This document shows, piece by piece, positions 1 to 7,628 of a stretch of DNA of 64,000 bases; the first letter of the stretch is position 1; every line of letters begins with the position of its first letter. The stretch covers positions 61,118 through 125,117 of the forward strand of contig CAYWXV010000004.1 of NCBI GenBank assembly GCA_964462535.1, read 5' to 3'. The position numbers and the translations under genes are program-made. The stretch comes from CAYWXV01 sp964462535. Lineage in GTDB: Bacteria > Bacteroidota > Ignavibacteria > OLB7. A model generated the notes under the pieces. It searched no databases. It worked only from the letters and a program-made list of their open reading frames with translations, and had not been told where the DNA came from.

Positions 1-246
1 AATGTTCTGTCGGCGGAGGAAATCGAGATCGATGTGATCGACCCCATTGGTGGCGGTGGCGACGAAGCGGACGGATGTACCCTGCATCAGTCCGCTGTTC
101 ACGGGCGTCACTGATCGGACCACCAGTGCATCAGCGTTCCGAATCAGGTCTCGCGTGATCTGGCGCCCGGGCACGGCAACGACACTACCGAACTGCCCGA
201 ACGCCGACTCCGCGAACGGAATGTTCTGGTCGACGACGATCGTCAT
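1..246 (-). CDS. pdxB: Erythronate-4-phosphate dehydrogenase, N-terminal part (runs off the left edge)
   Basis: Reading the minus strand from the ATG at 246 gives an open frame of 82 codons to the window edge. It begins MTIVVDQNIPFAESAFGQFG and continues with VVAVPGRQI, ADALVVRSVTPVN and FVATATNGVDHID, which match the N-terminal catalytic half of PdxB. PdxB is an NAD-dependent 2-hydroxyacid dehydrogenase that oxidises 4-phosphoerythronate in the DXP-independent route to pyridoxal phosphate. The NAD-binding domain and catalytic His lie outside the window. Its ATG overlaps the stop of the upstream lipoprotein gene as ATGA (243-246), so the two are probably translationally coupled. Other 2-hydroxyacid dehydrogenases are possible but the VRSVT and GTAT-like spacing favours PdxB. 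Confidence 0.85.
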   Translation of the reverse strand, partial: MTIVVDQNIPFAESAFGQFGSVVAVPGRQITRDLIRNADALVVRSVTPVNSGLMQGTSVRFVATATNGVDHIDLDFLRRQNI

Positions 247-944
247 CGGACTCGAACGAAGCGATTGGAGAGGGAACTGGTGATGTAGAGGCTGGATCCC
301 GGGACGACCTCGAATCGATCGCCTCCATACCCAAAAGTGACGCCCTCGATGAGCAACGTGCTGCCGTCAAGAAGGTAGTGGTAATGCCCTGTCGGCATCG
401 GAATAGTAGAAGCGTTGTCGACACGGATTGTGTCCGGCGTCACGACAAGATCCAGATAGCCGTTCAAAAGAAGACTGTCCGGGCGTTCCAGACGCCAGGA
501 CCCGACGAGGCCGACGTTGCTGCCTGAGAAGCGCATGCCGCGGTAGAAGCGAGTCGTATCTGCTCGCGTGATAAAGTACCAATAGGTCGGTGTGGAGTCT
601 ATCGCCGTGATGGAGTCGGACATCGTCGATTCAATGACGCGATGATAGCCATCACTCAGGCTGCTGATGACGAGTCGCGTCTCGACGACCCTTGACGTCG
701 CCCACGATCCTGCCGAGTCAACGAACAGGCTATCGTGCACCCGACCGCTCGATGCACCCGTGATTTCAAGGACCATCACATGCCGTTCCGCGCCCCCTGC
801 AGATGTCGTATCAAGTCGCCACCGCCCTGTTGGCACAGTCGATCCAAACGGGGCCGACGGATCGGAACCACACGACCCACCCAGAAGCGGGAGGCAGGCG
901 ACAAGACTCAGGAAGGCGCGAGAGAATGAGAATTGCATGAACAA
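243..944 (-). CDS. Putative lipoprotein of unknown function
   Basis: A 233-residue protein with a signal peptide ending in LPLLGGSC, a plausible lipobox with Cys about residue 26, so probably a membrane-anchored periplasmic or outer-membrane lipoprotein. The mature part is rich in beta-prone, Ser/Thr/Asp-containing segments (for example GRWRLDTTS, GSWRLERPDSLLL), with a repeated W-R-L pattern that suggests a lipocalin-like or similar small beta fold; this is inference only. It starts 6 bp after the nucleotidyltransferase stop and overlaps pdxB by 4 bp, so the three appear to form an operon. I do not recognise a named family. Confidence 0.7.
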   Translation of the reverse strand: MFMQFSFSRAFLSLVACLPLLGGSCGSDPSAPFGSTVPTGRWRLDTTSAGGAERHVMVLEITGASSGRVHDSLFVDSAGSWATSRVVETRLVISSLSDGYHRVIESTMSDSITAIDSTPTYWYFITRADTTRFYRGMRFSGSNVGLVGSWRLERPDSLLLNGYLDLVVTPDTIRVDNASTIPMPTGHYHYLLDGSTLLIEGVTFGYGGDRFEVVPGSSLYITSSLSNRFVRVR

Positions 945-950
945 GTGCTT

Positions 951-1691
951 CTACGACGACCGATCCTGCGCCCGAGCGATCTCCCGGGTCCGTTCCAACT
1001 CTGTTGGGGTGCCGATATCGATCCAGAGTTCATGGTCAAGCATTGGGTGGGGAAGGATCCTTTCACCAAGCCCGGCAAGGCGCATGTAGAGCGCAATTAT
1101 GGAGAAGGCCCCCTCCTCCGTTATCAGGTTGAAGATACGGGGCGAGATCGCATGAATTCCACAGAAAGAGTATCGACGCTCCACACCGACAACCGGGCGC
1201 GCCTTCTCGCACAATCCGGTCGCGTCATTGCCGTACCCGACCAACCCGACATCATCGAACAGGAGATAGCGTGACGACGGTCGGGTGTTTACGACGAGGG
1301 AGGCAAGAGGAGATGACTCTCGGTGCGTAGCGGTCAGGCGACGAAGATCGACGTCACTGAAGACGTCGACATTGTGAAGGAGGAAGGGATCTGATGACGT
1401 GAGAACCGGCGCGGCCTTGGCAAGACCACCACCGGTGTCCAGCAGGGCATCGCTCTCGTCACTGATCACCACATCGACGCCAAACGAGTCGCACCGCCGA
1501 ACCACGTCCCTTATCTGATCGGCATGATGGTGAACATTGATCACGAGCTTTTGTGTACCGGCATCAATCAGCCGACGCGCAACGATCTCCAGCATCGTTC
1601 TCTCGCCAATTGGAACCAGCGCCTTTGGAATGGAATCTGTGATGGGGCGAAGCCGGGTGCCGTACCCGGCGGCGAATATCATTGCGGTCAT
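951..1691 (-). CDS. MurU-like sugar-1-phosphate nucleotidyltransferase
   Basis: 246 residues, the length of the short NTP_transferase family. The N-terminus carries the nucleotide-binding signature MIFAAGYGTRLRPITDSIPK, and TGGGLAKA and HNVDVF (the metal-binding Asp) follow. These features match N-acetylmuramate-1-phosphate uridylyltransferase MurU and related mannose-1-P guanylyltransferases. MurU makes UDP-MurNAc in peptidoglycan recycling and needs the anomeric kinase AmgK; an AmgK-like domain is encoded at 3767-5209, which supports the MurU reading. Substrate cannot be fixed from sequence. It is the first gene of the lipoprotein-pdxB run and begins 17 nt beyond the terminator of the RRM gene, so it needs its own promoter or readthrough. 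Confidence 0.8.
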   Translation of the reverse strand: MTAMIFAAGYGTRLRPITDSIPKALVPIGERTMLEIVARRLIDAGTQKLVINVHHHADQIRDVVRRCDSFGVDVVISDESDALLDTGGGLAKAAPVLTSSDPFLLHNVDVFSDVDLRRLTATHRESSPLASLVVNTRPSSRYLLFDDVGLVGYGNDATGLCEKARPVVGVERRYSFCGIHAISPRIFNLITEEGAFSIIALYMRLAGLGERILPHPMLDHELWIDIGTPTELERTREIARAQDRSS

Positions 1692-1707
1692 TTGAGAGAA
1701 AAAGAAA

Positions 1708-1737
1708 GCCCCGGAGTCCGTGATCGGACTCCGGGGC
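1708..1737 (-). terminator. Rho-independent terminator of the RRM gene
   Basis: Perfect 13-bp GC-rich stem (1708-1720 pairing with 1725-1737) with a TGAT loop. On the minus strand it is followed by TTTCTTTTTCTCTC. It lies 33 nt after the RRM stop codon and just before the nucleotidyltransferase start, so it should insulate the highly structured RRM transcript from the operon below. Confidence 0.9.
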
Positions 1738-1769
1738 GAAACGTTCGTCTACGGATTGATCGCGATCGA

Positions 1770-2138
1770 TCAGTAGCGCTCGCGACGATCGCGGTATCCG
1801 CCACCGTCGCCGTATCCGCCACCGCCACTGCGATAGCCGCCACGGCCGCCGCCGCCGCCGCCGTACCCGCCGCCGCCACGAGGACGCTCCTCGCGCGGAC
1901 GAGCCTCGTTAACGGTGAGGACGCGTCCCTGATACTCGCTGCCATTGAGATTCTCGATGGCTGCCAGACCCTCGTCGCGCGAGGCCATCTGGATGAATCC
2001 GAATCCGCGTGAACGACCGGTGTCACGGTCCTGCATTACCTGCGCCGATTCTACTTCGCCGCTCCCTTCGAAGAGCTCCTGCAGATCTTCGCTTGTTGTC
2101 GAGTACGAAAGGTTCCCGACATAGATCTTGATGGACAT
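1770..2138 (-). CDS. Glycine-rich RRM RNA-binding protein
   Basis: 122 residues from the ATG at 2138, chosen because the RRM begins at once (MSIKIYVGNLSY, RNP2) and an AAAGG purine run precedes it; the in-frame upstream extension looks non-coding. RNP1 is RGFGFIQM. The last 35 or so residues are an RGG-like Gly/Tyr/Arg tail encoded by repeated GCC/GCCGCC triplets. Such proteins bind single-stranded RNA and in cyanobacteria and Bacteroidota are often cold-induced. A 264-bp gene-free stretch upstream (2139-2402) leaves room for a promoter and long leader. A 13-bp terminator ends the transcript. Confidence 0.92.
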   Translation of the reverse strand: MSIKIYVGNLSYSTTSEDLQELFEGSGEVESAQVMQDRDTGRSRGFGFIQMASRDEGLAAIENLNGSEYQGRVLTVNEARPREERPRGGGGYGGGGGGRGGYRSGGGGYGDGGGYRDRRERY

Positions 2139-2402
2139 TACTGATTGCCTTTCCCCTGATGGGAAATTGAGAGAGGAAGTGGAGAACCGGGTGGCCTCTG
2201 ACGAAACGGTGGGGTCCGAAGGCGATACGGACTGGCTCGTGACTTCTTCTCGGATATAGGAATGATCCCTTCTCATACCATCCCCAAACCGCCGCCGAGA
2301 CTGAACCGACCGAGCAAGCGTACCGTTGATGTTGCGAGAGAAAGGGTATTTCGGGTCGCAATATGCAAAAAAGAACTACGCGCAAGCGGTGGTCCAATCT
2401 TA

Positions 2403-3770
2403 TCATCTCGCAAGGGGCGTCCCCTCGGTTGAAAGGGACCGAACTGCATCCGCGAGTGTGATGGTCGATTCGTCGTCAACGATGTCGAGCGGGAGCTCCA
2501 GTTGCTGTGACGGGCGGAGGGGATGGAACGAGGACATGTCGTTCTGATCGCGCAGCAGCACCAACACCTGGCGAAGCTCGTGAACGGGTCCTTCAGCGTT
2601 GGCCGACAGATGTCGAACGATTTCCTGCAGAAACGTCGGTGACGCCGACGTTGTGATTATCTGTCGGAGAGGAGCCGCCTCCTCCCCATTCAAATCGGTT
2701 GGAATGGAGACGATGAGTGGGACGATGCGTCGTAGCATGACCGGATCGAATCCCCATTCCGGTTCGTCCATGCAGTAGACACCCGCTGCGTCCGGGTCGT
2801 GAGCAAGTGTTGCAAGGACAAGAGCGCGTACGGCGCTCCCGGACAGGGTTGATATCGGGCGGTGTCGACCGTCGCGCCCTATCGCGACCAGCCGAGTCAC
2901 ACGACTTCCCGGTTCCTCTTCCGTTGCCAGTCCCTCGATACTCGGCACAACACGCGCCAGCTCGCTTCCAACGCGTGCAACGCTCCCAGGTTCGGCCCAA
3001 TCCATCCGCGTGAGTGCACCCGCCAGATTGGCACCGTCCGGCCCAATCGCGCCGGAATGCGACGCCCCACGACCGCCGCGAATAATGGACTCGGGCGTCA
3101 ATCGGAGGCTCTTCCATGAGCGCATCTCCTCGCGAGCAGCGAAGGCGTGCGGGAACTCCGTGTTGGCCACGGTACTCAGCACAGTCCGTTCGGCATCGTG
3201 GGCGGCAGTCACCATCCCGCCACCACGACCATCTTGATGAAGAAAGACCGTCGAGGCTCGCCCGTACGCATGCGTCGTCGAGATGAAGGGTACGCTGCGC
3301 CCTGTTCGCAGTGGAGGGAGCCATCGATCCCTGCCACGCCCGATGCTCCGGCGTCCCCACGCATCCTCATTCCGTTGAATCGGAAGGAGGGCTTCATGTG
3401 TCACGGCCAACAGGCCCGGATCCTCCTGATGGGCAATCTCTACTTCGTAACGAAGACGTGTATATCGTATGTCGGACGATCTACCCCACGCATCCTCGAT
3501 CATCGGATCGATCAGCATTTCGACGGCGAGGAGCATTCTGTCCCCCGGCCGACCGTCCGGATCTGACGTAAACATATCCGTGGCACCACCACGTCCCAGC
3601 GCAGTGGCAGTGGACAGGTCGCCGTCGGCCAGCGCCGATAGGAGCGCGATAACATCCAGCAGGTTCGATTTGCCGGTATCGTTCGGACCAATGATCGCCT
3701 GGAACGGCTCCAGGTCGAACGAAACCCGATGCAACGTCTTGAACCCGTCTATTTCGATGCGTGTTATCAT
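2403..3770 (-). CDS. AAA ATPase, RecF/SMC-like (AAA_21 type)
   Basis: 455 residues from ATG 3770. MITRIEIDGFKTL is the classic start of this ABC-ATPase group; the upstream extension lies inside the RapZ-fusion gene. Walker A is GPNDTGKSN, an ABC-signature-like STLSGSAVRAL appears about residues 330-345, and Walker B with its Glu is YCMDEPEWGF. There is no TOPRIM nuclease domain as in OLD proteins. Its ATG overlaps the stop of the AmgK-RapZ gene (ATGA, 3767-3770), so the two are co-translated. The function is unknown; in other settings this group is linked to DNA repair or toxin-like systems, but no partner nuclease is adjacent. Confidence 0.85.
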   Translation of the reverse strand: MITRIEIDGFKTLHRVSFDLEPFQAIIGPNDTGKSNLLDVIALLSALADGDLSTATALGRGGATDMFTSDPDGRPGDRMLLAVEMLIDPMIEDAWGRSSDIRYTRLRYEVEIAHQEDPGLLAVTHEALLPIQRNEDAWGRRSIGRGRDRWLPPLRTGRSVPFISTTHAYGRASTVFLHQDGRGGGMVTAAHDAERTVLSTVANTEFPHAFAAREEMRSWKSLRLTPESIIRGGRGASHSGAIGPDGANLAGALTRMDWAEPGSVARVGSELARVVPSIEGLATEEEPGSRVTRLVAIGRDGRHRPISTLSGSAVRALVLATLAHDPDAAGVYCMDEPEWGFDPVMLRRIVPLIVSIPTDLNGEEAAPLRQIITTSASPTFLQEIVRHLSANAEGPVHELRQVLVLLRDQNDMSSFHPLRPSQQLELPLDIVDDESTITLADAVRSLSTEGTPLAR

Positions 3771-5209
3771 AACTGAGGACGTATCGAAGGAACGTCGACT
3801 GGGGGTTGTGGCCACGCGTCGGATTCGCAATGCTCCACGACGGTCGTGATCCGGTCGAACTGGTCGCGAAGGAACCTCGAAAGTCGCTCGGCAAAATAGA
3901 CCGAGCGATGCTGCCCGCCGGTACACCCGAACGAGACGGTGAGACTCGAGAAGCCCCGGTCCAGATAATTCGCGACAGCTCCTTCAACCAGCATCGCAAC
4001 GCCTTCAAAGAATCGCTCCACCCGTGAATCACCCTCGAGGAACGCTATTACGTCGCGATCAAGCCCGGTCAGGACCTTGAATTGCGCCAGCCGACCCGGA
4101 TTGTCAAGTTGTCGGCAATCGAAGACAAATCCACCTCCGTGATCGCCCGCTTCCTTTGGATAGCCCTTCCGGTAACTGAAGCTGCGAATCGTAACAGCAA
4201 GCCCTTCCCCTACGCTCCGCGGTTCATTCCACTCACGTTTCGCGATCGCGGACAGAACGGACTGGAGCTCAGGAATTTCTATCGGGAGACCCGCGGCGAG
4301 CAAGCCCTCGATGTTCCGCACAGCGAACGGAATGCTCGCCAGGAAATGCCGCTTTCGTTCGAAGAAGCCACGATACCCATAAGCCCCCATCGCTTGAAGA
4401 ATCCGGATGAGTACGAACAGTGGGAACCCGCTGCGAATCGCCGACAGGTCAATGCCCGCGTACGGAGACAGGGCGGATAGGTAGAGTTCGAACAGTTCGG
4501 CACGGAGTGAAGGGGCCAGGTTCGCCTTGGCATCATACAGAAGTGAGGCCAGATCGTACGGCAGCGCCCCACGTCTCCCCCCCTGATAGTCAATGAACCA
4601 GGGTTCCCCATCGCGAATCATGATGTTTCGCGATTGGAAATCGCGGTATAGGAAGTGCGATCGGTCGTGGCGGAGAAGCGCGTCACACAAATGTTCAAAG
4701 TCCCGCTCCAGCCTTCTTTCGTTGAACGGGATGTGGGCCAACTTCAGGAAGTGGTATTTGAAGTAGTTCAGATCCCACATCATCGATCCCCGGTCGAACG
4801 CCTCGCAAGGATACGCCACAGAGAAGTCGATGCACGCCCCTCCCTCGACCTGAAATCGAGGTAGGAGCTGGACGACCTTGCGGTAGATCGGAATCGCAGA
4901 CGATGGATCGCGGGAGATCAGATCGAATAAGGTGGTGTCGCCCAGATCCTCCTCCAGGTATATGCCCCGTTCCACTTCAACAGCGTAAATCTCGGGCGTT
5001 GGAAGAGCAATGGAGCGGAGGCTTCGTGAAAACGAAACGAACGCCTGGTTCTCATCGCGATCGGGACCAAAGACCCCGACCACGGAGAAGCCGCCGGAGC
5101 CATGCAGCCGCCACAACCGCCGATTCGAGCCGTCGGCGCGGAGGTTGGTCACGTGTGAGGGACGTTCGCCGAACCTGTCGAGGAAGAGATCTGAAATCGC
5201 GTCGTTCAT
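3767..5209 (-). CDS. AmgK-like sugar kinase fused to RapZ C-terminal domain
   Basis: 480 residues in two parts. Residues 1-320 are an aminoglycoside-phosphotransferase (APH) fold resembling AmgK: GSNRRLWRL near the N-terminus, the catalytic-loop version YRDFQSRNIM and the metal-binding FIDYQG, then YDLASLLYDA. AmgK phosphorylates MurNAc/GlcNAc at C1. Residues 340-475 match the C-terminal domain of RapZ (FSYRKGYPKEAG, FDCRQLDNPG, LTGLDRDV, GCTGGQHRSVYFAERL), the part that binds glucosamine-6-phosphate in enterobacteria; the RapZ N-terminal P-loop kinase domain is absent. With the MurU-like gene nearby this suggests cell-wall amino-sugar salvage coupled to GlcN6P sensing (inference). The YRD instead of HRD is within APH variation. 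Confidence 0.85.
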   Translation of the reverse strand: MNDAISDLFLDRFGERPSHVTNLRADGSNRRLWRLHGSGGFSVVGVFGPDRDENQAFVSFSRSLRSIALPTPEIYAVEVERGIYLEEDLGDTTLFDLISRDPSSAIPIYRKVVQLLPRFQVEGGACIDFSVAYPCEAFDRGSMMWDLNYFKYHFLKLAHIPFNERRLERDFEHLCDALLRHDRSHFLYRDFQSRNIMIRDGEPWFIDYQGGRRGALPYDLASLLYDAKANLAPSLRAELFELYLSALSPYAGIDLSAIRSGFPLFVLIRILQAMGAYGYRGFFERKRHFLASIPFAVRNIEGLLAAGLPIEIPELQSVLSAIAKREWNEPRSVGEGLAVTIRSFSYRKGYPKEAGDHGGGFVFDCRQLDNPGRLAQFKVLTGLDRDVIAFLEGDSRVERFFEGVAMLVEGAVANYLDRGFSSLTVSFGCTGGQHRSVYFAERLSRFLRDQFDRITTVVEHCESDAWPQPPVDVPSIRPQL

Positions 5210-5224
5210 TGGCAGGGAGGAAAC

Positions 5225-5263
5225 CGAATATAGCGCCGCCGTCTCTCCCCTTTGCTATCTTCG
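5225..5263. promoter_or_regulatory. Divergent promoter region of the AmgK-RapZ and enoyl-CoA hydratase genes
   Basis: Two sequences close to the Bacteroidota -7 element TAnnTTTG face outward: minus-strand TATATTCG at 5232-5225 (ahead of the gene starting at 5209) and plus-strand TATCTTCG at 5256-5263 (ahead of the gene starting at 5318). Each has one mismatch. No clear -33 TTTG was assigned. This is pattern matching only. Confidence 0.4.
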
Positions 5264-5317
5264 GCACGCACATTGAACAACCGCCCGGTCCGGGCATCCT
5301 ATCACGGCCTTCTGAAC

Positions 5318-6103
5318 ATGACCTACGAGACGCTTCTGGTCGACCGACACCGGTCCGGCTACCTGACCATCACCCTCAATCGTCCTGACAAGCTCAATGC
5401 CCTCAACATCAAACTCATTACCGAACTGCACGGAGTGGTTGCCGATGTCTCCCGGGACGAAACTGTTGGTGGCATCATAATCACCGGATCGGGGGAGAAG
5501 GCGTTCGCGGCCGGAGCCGATATCGCGGAGCTGAATTCCCTTGACGGGTACACCGGCGCTGAGTATTCTCACCGTGGTCAGCATGCGTTCCTTTCCATCG
5601 AACGTCTCGACCGTCCGGTAATTGCTGCCGTGAACGGATTCGCCCTCGGGGGCGGGTGCGAGCTGGCAATGGCGTGTCACATCAGGATCGCCAGCACGAA
5701 GGCACGGTTCGGTCAACCGGAGGTTAATCTTGGCATCATTCCAGGCTTTGGTGGGACGCAAAGGCTTGCCCGCTTGATTGGGCAGGGACGAGCGATCGAA
5801 TACAACCTGACAGGTGATATGATCGACGCCAGCACTGCCGAACGATTCGGCCTTGTCAATCACGTCGTCGAGCCATCCGACTTGATGACGAAGGCGGAGG
5901 AGCTGATGACCAAGATGATGGCTAAAGGCCCCGTTGCCCTTCGCAAGACTCTGGTGGCAACACGGAGCGCTCTAGATATGACGGTTGACGAGGGAATGGA
6001 CCTCGAGGCCCGTCTCTTTGGTGAATGCTGTGGCACGGACGACTTCAAGGAAGGTACGGGGGCCTTTCTGGAGAAGCGGGAAGCCCGCTTCCATGGTCGC
6101 TGA
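5318..6103 (+). CDS. Enoyl-CoA hydratase/isomerase (crotonase family)
   Basis: 261 residues from ATG 5318, the usual family length; the alternative TTG start at 5252 would add 22 residues without family similarity. Crotonase landmarks are present: LNRPDKLNAL, GEKAFAAGADIAEL (oxyanion-hole region), ALGGGCELAMACH with the first catalytic Glu, and FGQPEVNLGIIPGFGGTQRL with the second Glu. Both catalytic glutamates are therefore present, consistent with hydration of trans-2-enoyl-CoA in beta-oxidation or butyrate metabolism. It stands alone between the divergent kinase gene and the sugar dehydrogenases, so its pathway cannot be read from context. Confidence 0.93.
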   Translation: MTYETLLVDRHRSGYLTITLNRPDKLNALNIKLITELHGVVADVSRDETVGGIIITGSGEKAFAAGADIAELNSLDGYTGAEYSHRGQHAFLSIERLDRPVIAAVNGFALGGGCELAMACHIRIASTKARFGQPEVNLGIIPGFGGTQRLARLIGQGRAIEYNLTGDMIDASTAERFGLVNHVVEPSDLMTKAEELMTKMMAKGPVALRKTLVATRSALDMTVDEGMDLEARLFGECCGTDDFKEGTGAFLEKREARFHGR

Positions 6104-6151
6104 ACACGTCCGCACCCCGACGTTGGAACCCATGAATCTCTCCCTCCCGGA

Positions 6152-7585
6152 ATGAATCGATTCGTCGTAACGCTTCCGCTGGCCGTTGCACTCCTCTCGA
6201 TGTGTGCGTCAGGTCAGAAACCCTTTGCAGTAGCCTTCCCTGGTCTGCAGTTCAATAATCCTACGGACATCAAGACCCCTCCTGATCGTTCGGGGCTCTT
6301 CATCGTTACCGAGCAGGTTGGCCTGGTGCGTGTGTTCGACCCGCGCGAGTACGAGTCGACCGGAAGGATCACGTTCCTTGACATTCAGGATCGAGTTATT
6401 TCGGGGGGCGAGCTCGGTCTGAGCGGTATCGTCTTCGATCCAGACTATGCATCGAACGGATACTTCTACGTTAGCTACACGACCCCCGATCCGCTTCGAT
6501 CCCGCATTTCGCGCTTTCGCGTCGACCTTGACAACCCGTTTCACGCAGACTCCGCAAGCGAGCTCGTGATTCTGGAACTCCCGCAGCCCTACGACACACA
6601 CAACGGTGCCGGCATGGCGTTTGGTCCTGACGGCTATCTCTACGCAGGCTTCGGCGACGGTGGTTGTTGCGGCGACCCGGAGAATCGTTCGCAGAATCTG
6701 GACTCGCTATATGGGAAGATCCTCCGCATCGATGTCCGCAATGCGGACGTCGCCCATCGCTACGCCATCCCACCTGACAACCCGTTCGTGGATGGGACGG
6801 GTCGTCCGGAAATCTATGCCTTGGGGTTCCGCAATCCGTGGAGATTCAGCTTTGACGCAGCTACCGGAGACCTCTGGTGCGGTGACGTCGGACAGGACAA
6901 ATGGGAGGAAATTGACATTGTTCGACCCGGGGGAAACTATGGATGGCGCTGGATGGAAGGGCCCGAATGCTACTCCCCGGGACAGTGCGACAGCATGGGG
7001 TTCGTCCCGCCGATCCTTGCGTACGAACACGACACGTCGTGGCCATTTGCCGCAATCGTCGCAGGGATGTTCAACTTCTACAGCGAGGTCGTCCCGGGTA
7101 CCTATTATCCCCTGAAGTCGGGTGAATTCATCTACGGTGACTTTGTCTCCGGAAAGATCTGGGCCATGGAACGCCCGCGCGAGGGCGTTGTCCACACGCG
7201 GGTCCTCAGCGAATCGGGTCCAAATATCACCGCGTTTGGAACCGATCGGAACGGTGAAATCTACTTCGTGGCGTTCGACGGCTACGTCTATCGATTCGCG
7301 AGGCTTGCCTCGGCTCCCACTGCCGGCCTGGTAACTGGAGCACACGCTTTCCCGAATCCAGGTCGCGATCTGACGACGCTCAGCTATGATATGTCTCATC
7401 CCGGCCACCCGCGTGTCGAGGTCTTCGATATCCTCGGGCGGCGCGTTCGGATGATCGACGTCGGATTCCGCGAGCCCGGCAAGCACGAGATAACGATTCC
7501 ATTGCGGGACTTTTCGCCCGGAGACTACCGCTGGCGGGTCGTGCTCGGCCACGAGTCGATATCAGGTCCGCTGATTGTCCGCTGA
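6152..7585 (+). CDS. Secreted PQQ-type sugar dehydrogenase-like protein with T9SS sorting domain (copy 1)
   Basis: 477 residues. A signal peptide (about residues 1-21, ending ASGQ) is followed by a six-bladed soluble glucose/sorbosone dehydrogenase (GSDH) propeller, about 25-380, with the family marks GGELGLSGIVFDPDY, DTHNGAGMAFGPDGYLY (candidate catalytic His150), GLRNPWRF-like GFRNPWRFSFD and GNYGWRWMEG. Residues about 395-477 form a T9SS type-A-like sorting domain (FPNPGRD, VEVFDILGRRV, GDYRW, GPLIVR). It is predicted to be exported and surface-attached, oxidising aldoses with PQQ if the cofactor is available. It is followed after 43 bp by a close paralogue. An 8-codon mini-ORF (6132-6155) overlaps its ATG. 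Confidence 0.85.
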   Translation: MNRFVVTLPLAVALLSMCASGQKPFAVAFPGLQFNNPTDIKTPPDRSGLFIVTEQVGLVRVFDPREYESTGRITFLDIQDRVISGGELGLSGIVFDPDYASNGYFYVSYTTPDPLRSRISRFRVDLDNPFHADSASELVILELPQPYDTHNGAGMAFGPDGYLYAGFGDGGCCGDPENRSQNLDSLYGKILRIDVRNADVAHRYAIPPDNPFVDGTGRPEIYALGFRNPWRFSFDAATGDLWCGDVGQDKWEEIDIVRPGGNYGWRWMEGPECYSPGQCDSMGFVPPILAYEHDTSWPFAAIVAGMFNFYSEVVPGTYYPLKSGEFIYGDFVSGKIWAMERPREGVVHTRVLSESGPNITAFGTDRNGEIYFVAFDGYVYRFARLASAPTAGLVTGAHAFPNPGRDLTTLSYDMSHPGHPRVEVFDILGRRVRMIDVGFREPGKHEITIPLRDFSPGDYRWRVVLGHESISGPLIVR

Positions 7586-7628
7586 GCATCAGCGTCCACA
7601 AGGCATCCAACTGATCATAGCTTCCACC

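Noticed and set aside
47..283. Plus-strand open frame of 78 codons at the left edge
   Set aside because: It is antisense to the clear PdxB start on the minus strand and has no protein-like motif.
1770..1890. GCC-rich triplet repeats as a possible CRISPR or satellite
   Set aside because: They encode the Gly-rich tail of the RRM protein; there are no spacers.
6707..7552. 281-codon minus-strand frame inside the first sugar dehydrogenase gene
   Set aside because: Exact antisense shadow of a strongly conserved gene; composition follows the opposite strand's codons.
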